A stretch of DNA of 64,000 nucleotides from Cyanobium sp. N.Huapi 1H5 (GTDB lineage Bacteria > Cyanobacteriota > Cyanobacteriia > PCC-6307 > Cyanobiaceae). How positions within the stretch are numbered: position 1 is the stretch's first letter; each line of letters opens with the position of its first letter. Of the stretch, positions 16,522 through 26,304 are shown piece after piece. The notes under the pieces were generated by a model, which was not told the DNA's origin, did not search any database, and worked only from the letters and a program-made list of their open reading frames with translations. Location of the stretch: NCBI RefSeq assembly GCF_024345535.1, contig NZ_JAGQBH010000001.1, forward strand, positions 558,001-622,000. The letters run 5' to 3'. Made by a program: the position numbers and the translations under genes.

Positions 16522-17931
16522 GTGAGCAGCCTGCCGCCCCCGCAGCCCCATCCCACCCCCACCACGGCGTCCCGTCCCGGCCAGGGGCTGTCCGTCGCGG
16601 CCTCGCTGCGCCAGCTGCTCGACAGCCTCGGCCGTGAGCAGCGCCGCAACCTGGAGCTGCTGGCGTCCCTCTCCTTCGCCCTGCGCAGCTACACCAACCT
16701 CAAGCGCTTCCTGGAACTGGTGCCCCTGGTGGCCGCGCGCCTGGTGGAGGCGGAGGGCAGCCTGCTCGTGGTGTTCCACGCCGATGGCCGGCTCTGGCGC
16801 GAGCAGCTCCAGGCCACCCCCGGCGAGCGCAGCGCCGAGGTGCTGCGCCAGCTGGCCGCCCTGCCCGATGGGCAGCTCCAGAACCAGGAGGGAGACGAGG
16901 CTGTCGCGGTGCTGCTCGATCCCCTGATCCAGCGCCTGCTCGGTGCCCGCCAGGTGTTCGCCACCTCCGTGGTGGCCCGCAGCCGCCAGCGGGGCCGGCT
17001 CTACGTGTTCAGCGACCGGAGCGGCTTCAGCTGGAGCGACGTGCGCCGCCGGCACCTGCAGCTGGTGGCCGACCTCACCGGTGTGGCCCTGGAGAACGAG
17101 GTGCTGCAGCAGGACCGGCGCCGCCATGAGCGGCTCGACCGTCAGCTGAGCATCGGCGCCGAGGTCCAGTCCCAGCTGCTGCCCGACCACTGCCCCGTGA
17201 TCGACGGCGTCGAGCTGGCGGCCCTCTGCCGCCCCGCCTTCCAGGTGGGCGGCGACTACTACGACTTCATCCCCACCCAGCCCCAGCTCACCGGCCACCG
17301 GCGCGAGCAGGCCCCCTGGGCCCTGGTGATGGGCGATGTCATGGGCAAGGGGGTGCCGGCCGGCCTGCTGATGACCCTGCTGCGGGGCATGCTGCGGGCC
17401 GAGGTGCTCAGCGGACTGCCCCCCGACCGCATCCTCCACGACCTCAACCAGCTGGCCCAGGAGGACCTGGCCCACTCGCACCGCTTCGTCACCCTCTTCT
17501 ATTCCGATTACGACCCCCGCACCCGCCTGCTGCGCTACGCCAACGCCGCCCACAACCCGCCCCTGGTCTGGCGGCGCCAGTCGGGCCGGGTGGAGCGGCT
17601 CGACACCTCCGGCCTGCTGATCGGCCTGCAGAGCGAGGCGGAGTACGGCTGCGGCGAGCTGCAGCTGGAACCCGGCGACGTGATCCTCTACTACACCGAT
17701 GGCGTCACCGAGGCCAGCGGCTTCAGCGGCGAGCGCTTCGACGAGGAGCGGCTGGTGAAGGCCTTCCAGGGCGCCTGCCGGGCGGCCCACGAGGCCCAGG
17801 CGATCCTGGATCGGCTGTTCGATCGCCTCGACCGTTTCGTCGGCAGCGACCGCCGCCTCGAGGACGATGCCTCGATGGTGGTGCTGAAGGTGCGGGACGG
17901 GGTGGTGCTGCCCTCCCTGCCCCCCACCTGA
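16522..17931 (+). CDS. PP2C-type (SpoIIE/RsbU) serine phosphatase
   Basis: 469 residues from GTG 16522; a TTG at 16498 in the same frame is the alternative. After a proline-rich start comes a GAF-like sensor region (about 50-200; LKRFLELVPLVAARLVEAEG, LLVVFHADGRLW), then a short coiled segment RRRHERLDRQLSIGAEVQSQ that leads into the phosphatase. The PP2C/SpoIIE signatures are intact: QLLPDHCPVIDGVELA, GGDYYDF, VMGDVMGKGVPAGLLMTLLR, YANAAHNPPLVW, YYTDGVTEA and a final DDASMVVLKV; the aspartates bind Mn2+. Such proteins dephosphorylate anti-sigma antagonists or similar partners. No anti-sigma partner gene is next to it. Confidence 0.88.
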   Translation: MSSLPPPQPHPTPTTASRPGQGLSVAASLRQLLDSLGREQRRNLELLASLSFALRSYTNLKRFLELVPLVAARLVEAEGSLLVVFHADGRLWREQLQATPGERSAEVLRQLAALPDGQLQNQEGDEAVAVLLDPLIQRLLGARQVFATSVVARSRQRGRLYVFSDRSGFSWSDVRRRHLQLVADLTGVALENEVLQQDRRRHERLDRQLSIGAEVQSQLLPDHCPVIDGVELAALCRPAFQVGGDYYDFIPTQPQLTGHRREQAPWALVMGDVMGKGVPAGLLMTLLRGMLRAEVLSGLPPDRILHDLNQLAQEDLAHSHRFVTLFYSDYDPRTRLLRYANAAHNPPLVWRRQSGRVERLDTSGLLIGLQSEAEYGCGELQLEPGDVILYYTDGVTEASGFSGERFDEERLVKAFQGACRAAHEAQAILDRLFDRLDRFVGSDRRLEDDASMVVLKVRDGVVLPSLPPT

Positions 17932-17961
17932 GACGAATGGCAAGCTGAGGGGCTGAGCGGA

Positions 17962-17969
17962 ATGCCCTG

Positions 17970-17970
<1 letters not shown>
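17962..17970 (+). promoter_or_regulatory. Two-codon minigene overlapping the argH start
   Basis: ATG CCC TGA at 17962-17970, preceded by AGCGGA, ends in TGATG so that its stop overlaps the ATG of argH. It may couple or tune argH translation; it may also be chance. Confidence 0.2.
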
Positions 17971-19370
<1,400 letters not shown>

Positions 19371-19424
19371 GCCCCCCCGGCGGGCGTTGGAATCGCGTGT
19401 CTACGTCTAATCTTGGGGGGTCTC

Positions 19425-19440
19425 GGGCGCCCACGCGCCC
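19425..19440 (+). promoter_or_regulatory. Leader hairpin of the RNA-binding protein gene
   Basis: GGGCGC-CCAC-GCGCCC is a perfect 6-bp stem with a 4-base loop, 23 bases before the GTG at 19464. A TCTAAT sequence at 19406-19411 could be the -10 box, placing the hairpin in the 5' leader. Cyanobacterial rbp genes are often cold-controlled; a thermosensitive leader is a reasonable guess but not shown here. Confidence 0.3.
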
Positions 19441-19463
19441 CATCGGTTCCCCCTCATCGGTCA

Positions 19464-20015
19464 GTGAGTATTTTCGTCGGCAATCTTCCCTTCCGCGCCG
19501 AGCAGGAAGACGTGGCTGAACTGTTCGCGCCCTTCGGCGAAGTGGTCAACTGTTCCCTGCCCCTGGAGCGCGACACCGGCCGCAAGCGTGGCTTCGCCTT
19601 CATCGAGATGGCCGACGCCGACACCGAGACCCGGGCCATCGATGCCCTGCAGGGCGCTGAGCTGATGGGACGTCCCCTGCGCATCAACAAGGCGGAACCC
19701 CGCAGCGGCGGTGGTGGCGGCGGCGGCGGCCCGCGCCGCGGCGGTGGCGGCTACGGCGGTGGTGGTGGCGGCGGCTATGGCGGCGGCGGTGGTGGCTACG
19801 GAGGTGGCGGTGGTTATGGCGGCGGTGGCGGCGGTTACGGCGCCGACCGCGGTTCCGGGGCCAGGGGCTGGGAGGACCGCAGCTACGGCGGCGGTGGAGC
19901 TGGTGGCGGCGGTGCCGCCCCCGATGCCTTCGAGGCGGGTCGCTCCCGCCGGCGCCGCAGCGGCGGTGGCGGTGGTGAGTACGGCGGCGGCGACTACGGC
20001 GGCGCCGAGGTCTGA
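19464..20015 (+). CDS. Glycine-rich RRM RNA-binding protein (Rbp type)
   Basis: 183 residues from GTG 19464 (protein MSIFVGNLPFRAEQEDV); the frame is open further upstream, but this start puts the RRM at the N-terminus as in all Rbp proteins. RNP2 is IFVGNL (3-8) and RNP1 is KRGFAFIE (41-48), within one RRM of ~80 residues. The tail (82-183) is almost entirely Gly with spaced Tyr and Arg (GGYGGGG-type repeats), interrupted by GARGWEDRSYG and RSRRRRS. Single-RRM proteins with glycine-rich tails are cold-responsive in cyanobacteria, and some direct photosystem mRNAs to thylakoids. The tail here, about 100 residues, is long for the type and is typical of phase-separating sequences. Confidence 0.93.
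   Translation: MSIFVGNLPFRAEQEDVAELFAPFGEVVNCSLPLERDTGRKRGFAFIEMADADTETRAIDALQGAELMGRPLRINKAEPRSGGGGGGGGPRRGGGGYGGGGGGGYGGGGGGYGGGGGYGGGGGGYGADRGSGARGWEDRSYGGGGAGGGGAAPDAFEAGRSRRRRSGGGGGEYGGGDYGGAEV
19704..19847 (+). repeat. GGC/GGT-rich repeat encoding the Gly-Tyr tail
   Basis: Imperfect tandem repeats of GGCGGTGGTGGC-like units broken by TAC/TAT codons, coding GGYGGGGG-type blocks inside the Rbp gene. The tract is prone to length change by slippage and recombination. Confidence 0.7.
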
Positions 20016-20043
20016 GGCCCGTCTGGCCGCGGGCTGAGCCGGC

Positions 20044-21066
20044 TCACACGCCCCGCTCCTCCAGCTGGCGGGCGGCCTCCTCCAGCACGGCGGGGCCCGC
20101 CCCCGCCAGGCCGGCCTCCCGGGTCAGCCAGCCGCGCCAGTGGCGGGCCCCGCTGACCCCCTCCACCACCTGCACCAGGTGCCGGGCGATCGGCCACAGC
20201 CGGCCCCCCGAGGCGCACCAGCGCTCGGCGTGGGGCAGCACCCCCCGCACCACCGTCGAGGCCCGCGGCTCCCCGCCGCCGGCGTCCCCGAAGATCTGGC
20301 CGTCCACCCCCGCCCAGCGCAGCGGATGGGCGTAGGCGGCCCGGCCCACCATCACCCCGTCCACCAGGGCCAGCTGCTCCTGGCAGGGGCCCAGGTCCTC
20401 CAGGCCTCCGTTCAGTTCGATCGTCAGCCGCGGCCGCTCCCGCTTGAGGCGGTGCACCAGGTCCCAGCGCAGGGGCGGCACGGTGCGGTTCTGTTTCGGA
20501 TCGAGGCCGTTCAGCCAGGCCTTGCGGGCGTGCACGGCGAAGCGGGCGGCGCCGGCCGCCGCCAGGCTGTCGACGAAGGCCAGCAGTTCCTCGTAGGAGT
20601 CCCGATCGTCGATGCCGATGCGGTGCTTCACCGTCACCGGCAGGGTCGTGGCCGCCGCCATCGCCGCCACGCAGCGGGCCACCCGCTCCGGCTCCGCCAT
20701 CAGGCAGGCCCCGAAGCGGCCCTGCTGCACCTTTTCGCTCGGGCAGCCGACGTTCAGGTTGATCTCGTCGTAGCCCCAGTCGGCCCCCATCCGGGCGGCC
20801 TCCGCCAGCAGCTCCGGGTCGTCGCCGCCGAGCTGCAGGGCCAGGGGGTGTTCGTCCGGGTCGAACCCCAGCAGCCGCTCCAGCCTCTGCTGCCGCTCCC
20901 CCATGCGGGAGGGGGAGCCGTCGTGGGCGATGTGGTGCAGGGCCCGGGCCACCACCATCTCGGAGTAGAGCAGGCAGTGCCGGCTGACCTGCCGCATCAG
21001 CACCCGGAAGTGCCGATCGGTGCAGTCCAGCATGGGCGCCACACTGAAGCGGTAGTTGTGCTCCAT
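20044..21066 (-). CDS. dusA: tRNA-dihydrouridine synthase (DusA type)
   Basis: 340 residues from ATG 21066 (MEHNYRFSVAPMLDCTDRHF). DusA reduces U20/U20a in the tRNA D-loop with FMN. The family markers are present: VAPMLDCTDRHFR, the catalytic-cysteine motif NLNVGCPSEKVQQGRFGACL (Cys108), VKHRIGIDD, FAVHARKAWLNGLDPKQNR and LNGG ... VMVGRAAY. The segment NGLDPKQNR is the DusA-specific version. It is convergent with the Rbp gene and divergent from the flavoprotein gene, the two starts being only 6 bases apart. Confidence 0.92.
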   Translation of the reverse strand: MEHNYRFSVAPMLDCTDRHFRVLMRQVSRHCLLYSEMVVARALHHIAHDGSPSRMGERQQRLERLLGFDPDEHPLALQLGGDDPELLAEAARMGADWGYDEINLNVGCPSEKVQQGRFGACLMAEPERVARCVAAMAAATTLPVTVKHRIGIDDRDSYEELLAFVDSLAAAGAARFAVHARKAWLNGLDPKQNRTVPPLRWDLVHRLKRERPRLTIELNGGLEDLGPCQEQLALVDGVMVGRAAYAHPLRWAGVDGQIFGDAGGGEPRASTVVRGVLPHAERWCASGGRLWPIARHLVQVVEGVSGARHWRGWLTREAGLAGAGPAVLEEAARQLEERGV

Positions 21067-21072
21067 CGCCCC

Positions 21073-22383
21073 ATGCTGCCCAGCCGTGCCTCCGTGGTGG
21101 TGGTGGGAGGGGGCCCGGCGGGCTTCATGGCCGCCATCGCCGCCGCCGAAGCGGCCGCCGGCCAGCTCCGGGGGGGGGTGCTGCTGCTGGAGTCCACCCC
21201 CGAACCGCTGCACAAGGTGCTGATCAGCGGCGGCGGCCGCTGCAACGTCACCCACGCCTGCTGGGATCCGCGGCTGCTGGTGGATCACTACCCGCGCGGC
21301 GGCAAGGCCCTGCGGGGCCCCTTCTCGCGCTTCGCCCCCGGCGACACGGTGGCCTGGTTCCAGGCCCATGGCCTGCAGCTGGTGGAGGAGCCCGACGGCC
21401 GGCTGTTTCCCCGCTCCAACCGTTCCTCCTCGGTGATCGACACCCTGCGCCGGGCGGCGACCGCCGCCGGGGTGGCGGTGCACACGGCCGAGGCGGGACA
21501 GGCGGCGGAGGCCCTGCCCGGTGGCGGGTTCCGGCTGCGGCTGCGCTCAGGGGCCGAGCTGCTTGCCGAGCATCTGGTGCTGGCGACGGGCAGCCACCCC
21601 AGCGGCCACCGCATCGCCGCCTCCCTGGGCCATGGCCTGGTGGCGCCGGTGCCCTCCCTGTTCACCCTCACCCTGGCCGACCACCCCCTGGTGGCCCTGG
21701 CCGGGGTGGCGATGGACCCGGTGCAGCTGGAGCTGCTGCTGACCCCCCTGGCGGACACCGCCACGGCCGCCACCGCCTCGGCCCCTGGCGCCCCCGGCAA
21801 GCCCCAGCGGCAGCGGGGGCCCGTGCTGATCACCCACTGGGGCCTCAGCGGGCCAGCCACCCTGCGGCTCACGGCCTTCGCCGCCCGGGCCCTGCGGGAG
21901 CGTCGCTACCGGGCCGATCTCCGGGTCGACTGGACCGGCGGCCGCAAGCCGGCGGAGCTGGAGGGCTGGTTCGCCGCGGCGCGCCGCGAGCAGGCCCGGC
22001 GGCAGCTCGGCAACTGGCGGCCCTGGCCCGACCTCAGCCGCCGCCTCTGGCTGCACCTGCTGGCCCTGGTCGGGGTCGACGCCAGCCTGCGCTGGGCCGA
22101 TCTCCCCCGCCGCCAGGAGCAGGCCCTGGTGACGGCCCTGCGGGACAGCCGTTACCGGGTCTCAGGCCGCGGCCCGTTCGGCGAGGAGTTCGTCACCGCC
22201 GGTGGCATCCCCCTGGCGGAGGTCAACCTGGCCACGATGGAGAGCCGCCTGCGGCCGGGCCTGTTCCTGGTGGGGGAGCTGCTGGACGTCGACGGTGTGA
22301 CCGGCGGCTTCAACTTCCAGCACTGCTGGAGCTCGGGCTGGCTGGCGGGCCAGGCCCTGGCGGCTCAGCGCACGTGTTCGTAG
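21073..22383 (+). CDS. HI0933/YhiN-family flavoprotein
   Basis: 436 residues. An FAD-binding Rossmann fold opens the protein (VVVVGGGPAGFMAA, 8-21), followed by the family-specific loop LISGGGRCNVTHA (50-62). The C-terminal signature reads GGIPLAEVNLATMESRL, GLFLVGELLDVDGVTGGFNF and QHCWSSGWLAG. YhiN/HI0933 proteins are predicted NAD(P)/FAD-dependent oxidoreductases with no established substrate. The last 19 bases overlap the 3' end of pilC on the opposite strand. Confidence 0.88.
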   Translation: MLPSRASVVVVGGGPAGFMAAIAAAEAAAGQLRGGVLLLESTPEPLHKVLISGGGRCNVTHACWDPRLLVDHYPRGGKALRGPFSRFAPGDTVAWFQAHGLQLVEEPDGRLFPRSNRSSSVIDTLRRAATAAGVAVHTAEAGQAAEALPGGGFRLRLRSGAELLAEHLVLATGSHPSGHRIAASLGHGLVAPVPSLFTLTLADHPLVALAGVAMDPVQLELLLTPLADTATAATASAPGAPGKPQRQRGPVLITHWGLSGPATLRLTAFAARALRERRYRADLRVDWTGGRKPAELEGWFAAARREQARRQLGNWRPWPDLSRRLWLHLLALVGVDASLRWADLPRRQEQALVTALRDSRYRVSGRGPFGEEFVTAGGIPLAEVNLATMESRLRPGLFLVGELLDVDGVTGGFNFQHCWSSGWLAGQALAAQRTCS

Positions 22384-23618
22384 ATCGAGAACATCGGCAG
22401 ATACATGGCCAGCAGCACCGAGCCCACGATGATGCCCACCAGCACGATCATCGCCGGCTCCAGCATGGAGGTCATGGCCTTCACCATCGTGCTGACCTCG
22501 TCTTCGTAGAAATCGGCCACCTTGGAGAGCATGGCGTCCATCTCGCCGGTTTCCTCGCCGATGGCGAGCATGTTGACGCACATCTCTGGGAACACATTCT
22601 TCAGCCGCAAAGCAGCGCTCAAGGGCATGCCCTCACTCACCTCATTCTTGGAAGAGATGATGGCATCGGAGATCACCGAATTGGTGGCCGTTTCCCTCAC
22701 GATCTCCAGGGAAAGAAGAATCGGAACTCCCGCCTTGGAGAGGGAACTCAGGGTGCGGCAGAACTGGGCACTGGCCGATTTCTGCAGCAGTTCTCCGAAC
22801 AGGGGCAGCTTCAGCAGCAGGCCGTCGATCTGGCGGCGGCCCATCGGGGTGTTGTAGGTCGAGACCACCCAGAAGGCGAAGCCGACCAGGCCCGCCAGCA
22901 GGATCAGGGCCTTCCAGGAGCGCAGGAACTCACTCAGATTCAGCATCATCTGGGTGAACAGGGGCAATTCCGCCCCCAGCTGTTCGAAGACGCTGGAGAA
23001 GGTGGGGATCAGGAAGATCGTCATGCCCAGGAACACGGCGATGGCGATCACCAGCACCGTGACCGGATAGCTCATCGCCCCCTTGATCTGGTTCTGGAGC
23101 TTGGCGTTGTCCTCCAGCAGCTTGGCCAGGCGTTTGAGGGTGTCGTCCAGGACGCCACCGGCCTCACCCGCCTCCACCAGGGCGATGCTGAGGTTGTCGA
23201 ACACCTTCGGCCAGCGCCGCATGGCGTTGCCCAGGCTGTCGCCCTGGTTGACGTCCTGGGTCATGCCGGCCAGGGCCAGGCGCATCTTGTTGGAGCGCTG
23301 CTGGACCCGCATCAGATCGAGGCTGCGCAGGATCGGCACGCCCGCATCCACCAGGGCGGAGAGCTTGTTGGCGAACAGGGCCTTGTCCCGGATGGTCACC
23401 GGCCCCTCCAGCAGGTCGGCCAGGCCGCTGAAGGATGAGGGCGTCTTCTTGACGGCCGCGGCCTGGGTGACCTTGGGGGTCTCCTTGCGCACCAGGGTGT
23501 TGGCCAGGATGCCGCGGCGGCGCAGCTCCCGCCGGGCGACGGAGGGGCTGTCGGCGTTCAGCGTCATCTCCCGGCGCTGGCCGGATTTGGTGGTGTAGGT
23601 GACGACGAAGGCGGTCAT
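22365..23618 (-). CDS. pilC: Type IV pilus inner-membrane platform protein PilC
   Basis: 417 residues with two T2SSF domains. The first (about 75-200) contains FANKLSALVDAGVPILRSLD, QGDSLGNAMRRWPKVF and LVEAGEAGGVLDDTLKRLAK; the second (about 280-400) repeats the pattern with FCRTLSSLSKAGVPILLSLE, MCVNMLAIGEETGEMDAMLS and a final membrane span EPAMIVLVGIIVGSVLLAMY. Membrane segments also lie at ~182-205 and ~240-260. PilC anchors the PilB/PilT motors at the base of the pilus. Third gene of pilB-pilT-pilC, 8 bases after pilT. Confidence 0.95.
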   Translation of the reverse strand: MTAFVVTYTTKSGQRREMTLNADSPSVARRELRRRGILANTLVRKETPKVTQAAAVKKTPSSFSGLADLLEGPVTIRDKALFANKLSALVDAGVPILRSLDLMRVQQRSNKMRLALAGMTQDVNQGDSLGNAMRRWPKVFDNLSIALVEAGEAGGVLDDTLKRLAKLLEDNAKLQNQIKGAMSYPVTVLVIAIAVFLGMTIFLIPTFSSVFEQLGAELPLFTQMMLNLSEFLRSWKALILLAGLVGFAFWVVSTYNTPMGRRQIDGLLLKLPLFGELLQKSASAQFCRTLSSLSKAGVPILLSLEIVRETATNSVISDAIISSKNEVSEGMPLSAALRLKNVFPEMCVNMLAIGEETGEMDAMLSKVADFYEDEVSTMVKAMTSMLEPAMIVLVGIIVGSVLLAMYLPMFSIYEHVR

Positions 23619-23626
23619 GGCATTCC

Positions 23627-24705
23627 TCAGCGGTCGAGCAGTCGGACGAGCTCCTCGGGTTTGGTGGTCTTCAGCAGCGCCTCCTCACGGGTGACCCTGC
23701 CCTCCTCCACCAGGTTGGCGAGCGCCCGCTCAAGGGTCTGCATGCCCTGGCTGGCGCCGGTCTGGATCTGGGAATAGAGCTGGGAGCTCTTGCCTTCCCG
23801 GATCAGGTTGGCGATGGCGGGGGTGTTGATCATGATCTCCTGGGCCATCACCCGCCCGAAGGCCCCGTTGCCGGTGGGTTCGGCGCTCTTGCAGAGGGTC
23901 TGGGAGAAGACCGCCAGCAGGCTGCCACTCAGCTGCACCCGGATCTGGGTCTGCTGGCCGGCCGGGAACACATCCACCATCCGGTCGACGGTCTGGCCGG
24001 CGGAACTGGTGTGCAGGGTGCCGAAGACGAGGTGGCCGGTCTCGGCGGCGGTGATCGCCAGCTGGATCGTCTCCAGGTCGCGAAGTTCCCCGACCAGGAT
24101 CACATCGGGATCTTCCCGCAGCGCCGCCCGCAGGGCGTTCGAGAAGCTTCGGGTGTCTTCATTGAGTTCCCGCTGGTGAATGATTGACTTGTGATTCCTG
24201 TAGGTGAACTCGATCGGATCCTCGATGGTGAGAATGTGCTCCGAACGGGTGGCGTTGATGTGCTCGATCAGGGCGGCCAGGGTGGTGGTCTTGCCGGAGC
24301 CCGTCGGCCCAGTGACAAGGACGAGACCCTTGGGCTTGCTGCTGATCTCCTCGACGATCGGGGGCAGGCCGAGTTTCTCGAGGCTGGGAATCGTGTTGCC
24401 CAGTGCCCGCAGGCAGGCCGCGTAGGTGCCCCGCTGGCGGTACACGTTGATCCGGAACCGGGCCACACCCTTGAGGCCGTAGGAGCAGTCCAGTTCCCAG
24501 TTCTGCTCCAGGTTCTTGCGCTGGGCGTTGTTGAGCAGGGAGAAGATCAGACGGTTGCAGCTCTCCTCGGTGAGCTGGGTGTCCTGGACGATCGGCCGCA
24601 GCTGGCCGCTGAAACGGCCGTAGGGGGATTGCCCGCGGACAGGTGCAGGTCGCTGCCTCCGGCCTTGACCAGTTCCTGCATCAGGTCTTCGATGAGGAGA
24701 TCCAT
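23627..24705 (-). pseudogene. pilT: Pilus retraction ATPase PilT with -1 frameshift
   Basis: PilT drives pilus retraction. The N-terminus starts at ATG 24705 (MDLLIEDLMQELVKAGGSDL, then HLSAGNPP) and the rest is in another frame, beginning YGRFSGQLRPIVQDTQLTEE. The join lies in a run of five G on the plus strand (24623-24627); a sixth would restore a 359-residue protein. The downstream part is complete: Walker A GPTGSGKTTTLA, the Asp box TIEDPIEF, the His box GHLVFGTLHTSSAGQTVDR, Walker B EDPDVILVGELRD and the AIRNLIREGK-like motif AIANLIREGKSSQLYSQI. It is either a sequencing error, a true null allele or a slippage-controlled gene. Five bases downstream of the pilB stop. Confidence 0.85.
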
Positions 24706-24710
24706 CCTGC

Positions 24711-26168
24711 TCAGCTCCGAACGCACAGACAGTAGGGACATTCCAACCATTCGTCCTCAAGGCCGGCCCCGCAGCTGCGGCAGGTGAGGGTGCTCAGGGC
24801 CCGGGCGCGCCGCTCCGATTCCAGGCCCGTGTCGGTGAGCAGCATGCGCTCCACCTCCTCCAGGGTGGTCAGCCCCTCCCGGACCAGATCGAGGCCGTAG
24901 CCGAGCAGGGTCTTCATCCCGCTTTCCAGGGCCAGGCGCCGCAGCTCCTCGGTCGTCGCCCGCTTGGCCACGGCGGCGGAGAGGGTCTCGTTCATGCGCA
25001 GGATCTCGTAGACCCCCACCCGGCCCTTGTACCCCCGCCCCTGGCAGGTGCTGCAGCAGCCCTCCGAGCCCGGCAGCACCGTGTTGGCGCGGTAGAAGGA
25101 GATGTCGGTCTCGTCGGAGGCCACCAGGCCGAACCGGGCCAGTTCGCTGTGGTTCGGGTGGTAGGGGATCCGGCACTCACTGCAGAGGCGGCGCAGCAGG
25201 CGCTGGGACACCACCCCCAGCAGCGAGGCGCTGACCAGGAAGGGCTCCATCCCCATCTCGTCGAGCCGGGCGAAGGCGCTGGCGGCGTCGTTGCAGTGCA
25301 GGGTGGTGAGCACCAGGTGGCCCGTCAGGGCCGCCTCGATGGCGGTGCGGGCCGTCTCCAGGTCGCGGGTTTCACCCACCAGCAGCACGTCCGGGTCCTG
25401 CCGCATGAAGGCCCGCAGGGCGGAGCTGAAATCGAACCCCTTCTCCCGGTTCACCTGGGTCTGGGTGATGCCGGGGAGGGCGTATTCGATCGGATCCTCC
25501 ACCGTGGAGATGTTGATGGTGGGGTCGTTGCGCTCCGAGAGCAGCGCATAGAGGGTGGTGGATTTACCGGAGCCGGTGGGGCCCGTGACCAGGATCATGC
25601 CGAAGGGCTTGGAGCCGATGTCCCGCAGGGTGGACCTGGCTTCCTCGTCGGTGATCAGGGTGTCCAGGCCCAGCTGGGTGGCGCCGCTGTCGAGCAGCCG
25701 CAGCACCACCTTCTCGCCGTAGCGGCCCGGCAGGGTGCTGACCCGGAAGTCCATGGTGCGGCCGCGGAAGTTGCGGCGGATCCGGCCGTCCTGGGGCATC
25801 CGCCGTTCGGCGATGTCCAGGTCGGCCATGATCTTGAAGCGGGAGGTGACCGCGGGGATCAGGGTGCGGGGCAGCTTGTCGATGCTGCGCAGCACGCCGT
25901 CCTGGCGGAAGCGGACCAGCAGGCCATCCTCCTGGGGCTCCACGTGGATGTCGCTGGCGCCGCTGGTGAGCGACTCGATCAGGATCCGGTCCACCAGGCT
26001 CATCACCGGAGAGACCCCTTCGCCCGAGCTGCTGGCTTCGAGGTCTTCGGTTTCCGGCGTGATCGGCCCCTGGGGGGTGGCGGCCTGACCCAGGTCAAGA
26101 TCCCGGAAGAGGGAGGTGTGCTCCGCACCGGTGACCTGCGGACGCTGGGTGAGACCTTCTGATGGCAT
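24711..26168 (-). CDS. pilB: Type IV pilus extension ATPase PilB/GspE
   Basis: 485 residues from ATG 26168. The T2SSE ATPase domain shows SDIHVEPQEDGLLVRFRQDG, Walker A GPTGSGKSTTLYALL, Asp box STVEDPIEYALPGITQ, Walker B QDPDVLLVGETRDLETA and His box HLVLTTLHCNDA. The four-cysteine metal site of PilB is present (CSECRIPYHPNH ... CCSTCQGRGYKGRVGVYE). The protein ends with an extra zinc-ribbon-like tail CRSCGAGLEDEWLECPYC. The classical N-terminal MshEN region is absent. Another frame (ATG 26290, [20 protein letters not shown]) runs into the same area and may be the real N-terminus joined by a second frameshift. Divergent from grpE. Confidence 0.92.
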   Translation of the reverse strand: MPSEGLTQRPQVTGAEHTSLFRDLDLGQAATPQGPITPETEDLEASSSGEGVSPVMSLVDRILIESLTSGASDIHVEPQEDGLLVRFRQDGVLRSIDKLPRTLIPAVTSRFKIMADLDIAERRMPQDGRIRRNFRGRTMDFRVSTLPGRYGEKVVLRLLDSGATQLGLDTLITDEEARSTLRDIGSKPFGMILVTGPTGSGKSTTLYALLSERNDPTINISTVEDPIEYALPGITQTQVNREKGFDFSSALRAFMRQDPDVLLVGETRDLETARTAIEAALTGHLVLTTLHCNDAASAFARLDEMGMEPFLVSASLLGVVSQRLLRRLCSECRIPYHPNHSELARFGLVASDETDISFYRANTVLPGSEGCCSTCQGRGYKGRVGVYEILRMNETLSAAVAKRATTEELRRLALESGMKTLLGYGLDLVREGLTTLEEVERMLLTDTGLESERRARALSTLTCRSCGAGLEDEWLECPYCLCVRS

Positions 26169-26304
26169 CGACGGGAAGGATCGGTAGCGAAGCTTGGGAG
26201 CGAAGGCGAGTGCTGGAGCGGGGCCGAGGTGCGGGCTTCCACCGCTTGTGGAGTGGGCTCCTGGGCATTCAACATAACGGCATCTGACATCCCTGCCAGA
26301 ACGC

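Noticed and set aside
14932..17943. 1003-residue open frame on the minus strand
   Set aside because: It lies antisense to ftsY and the phosphatase, which have complete domain motifs. The translation is a Gly/His/Gln/Ala-rich string with no motif, as expected from GC-rich shadow frames.
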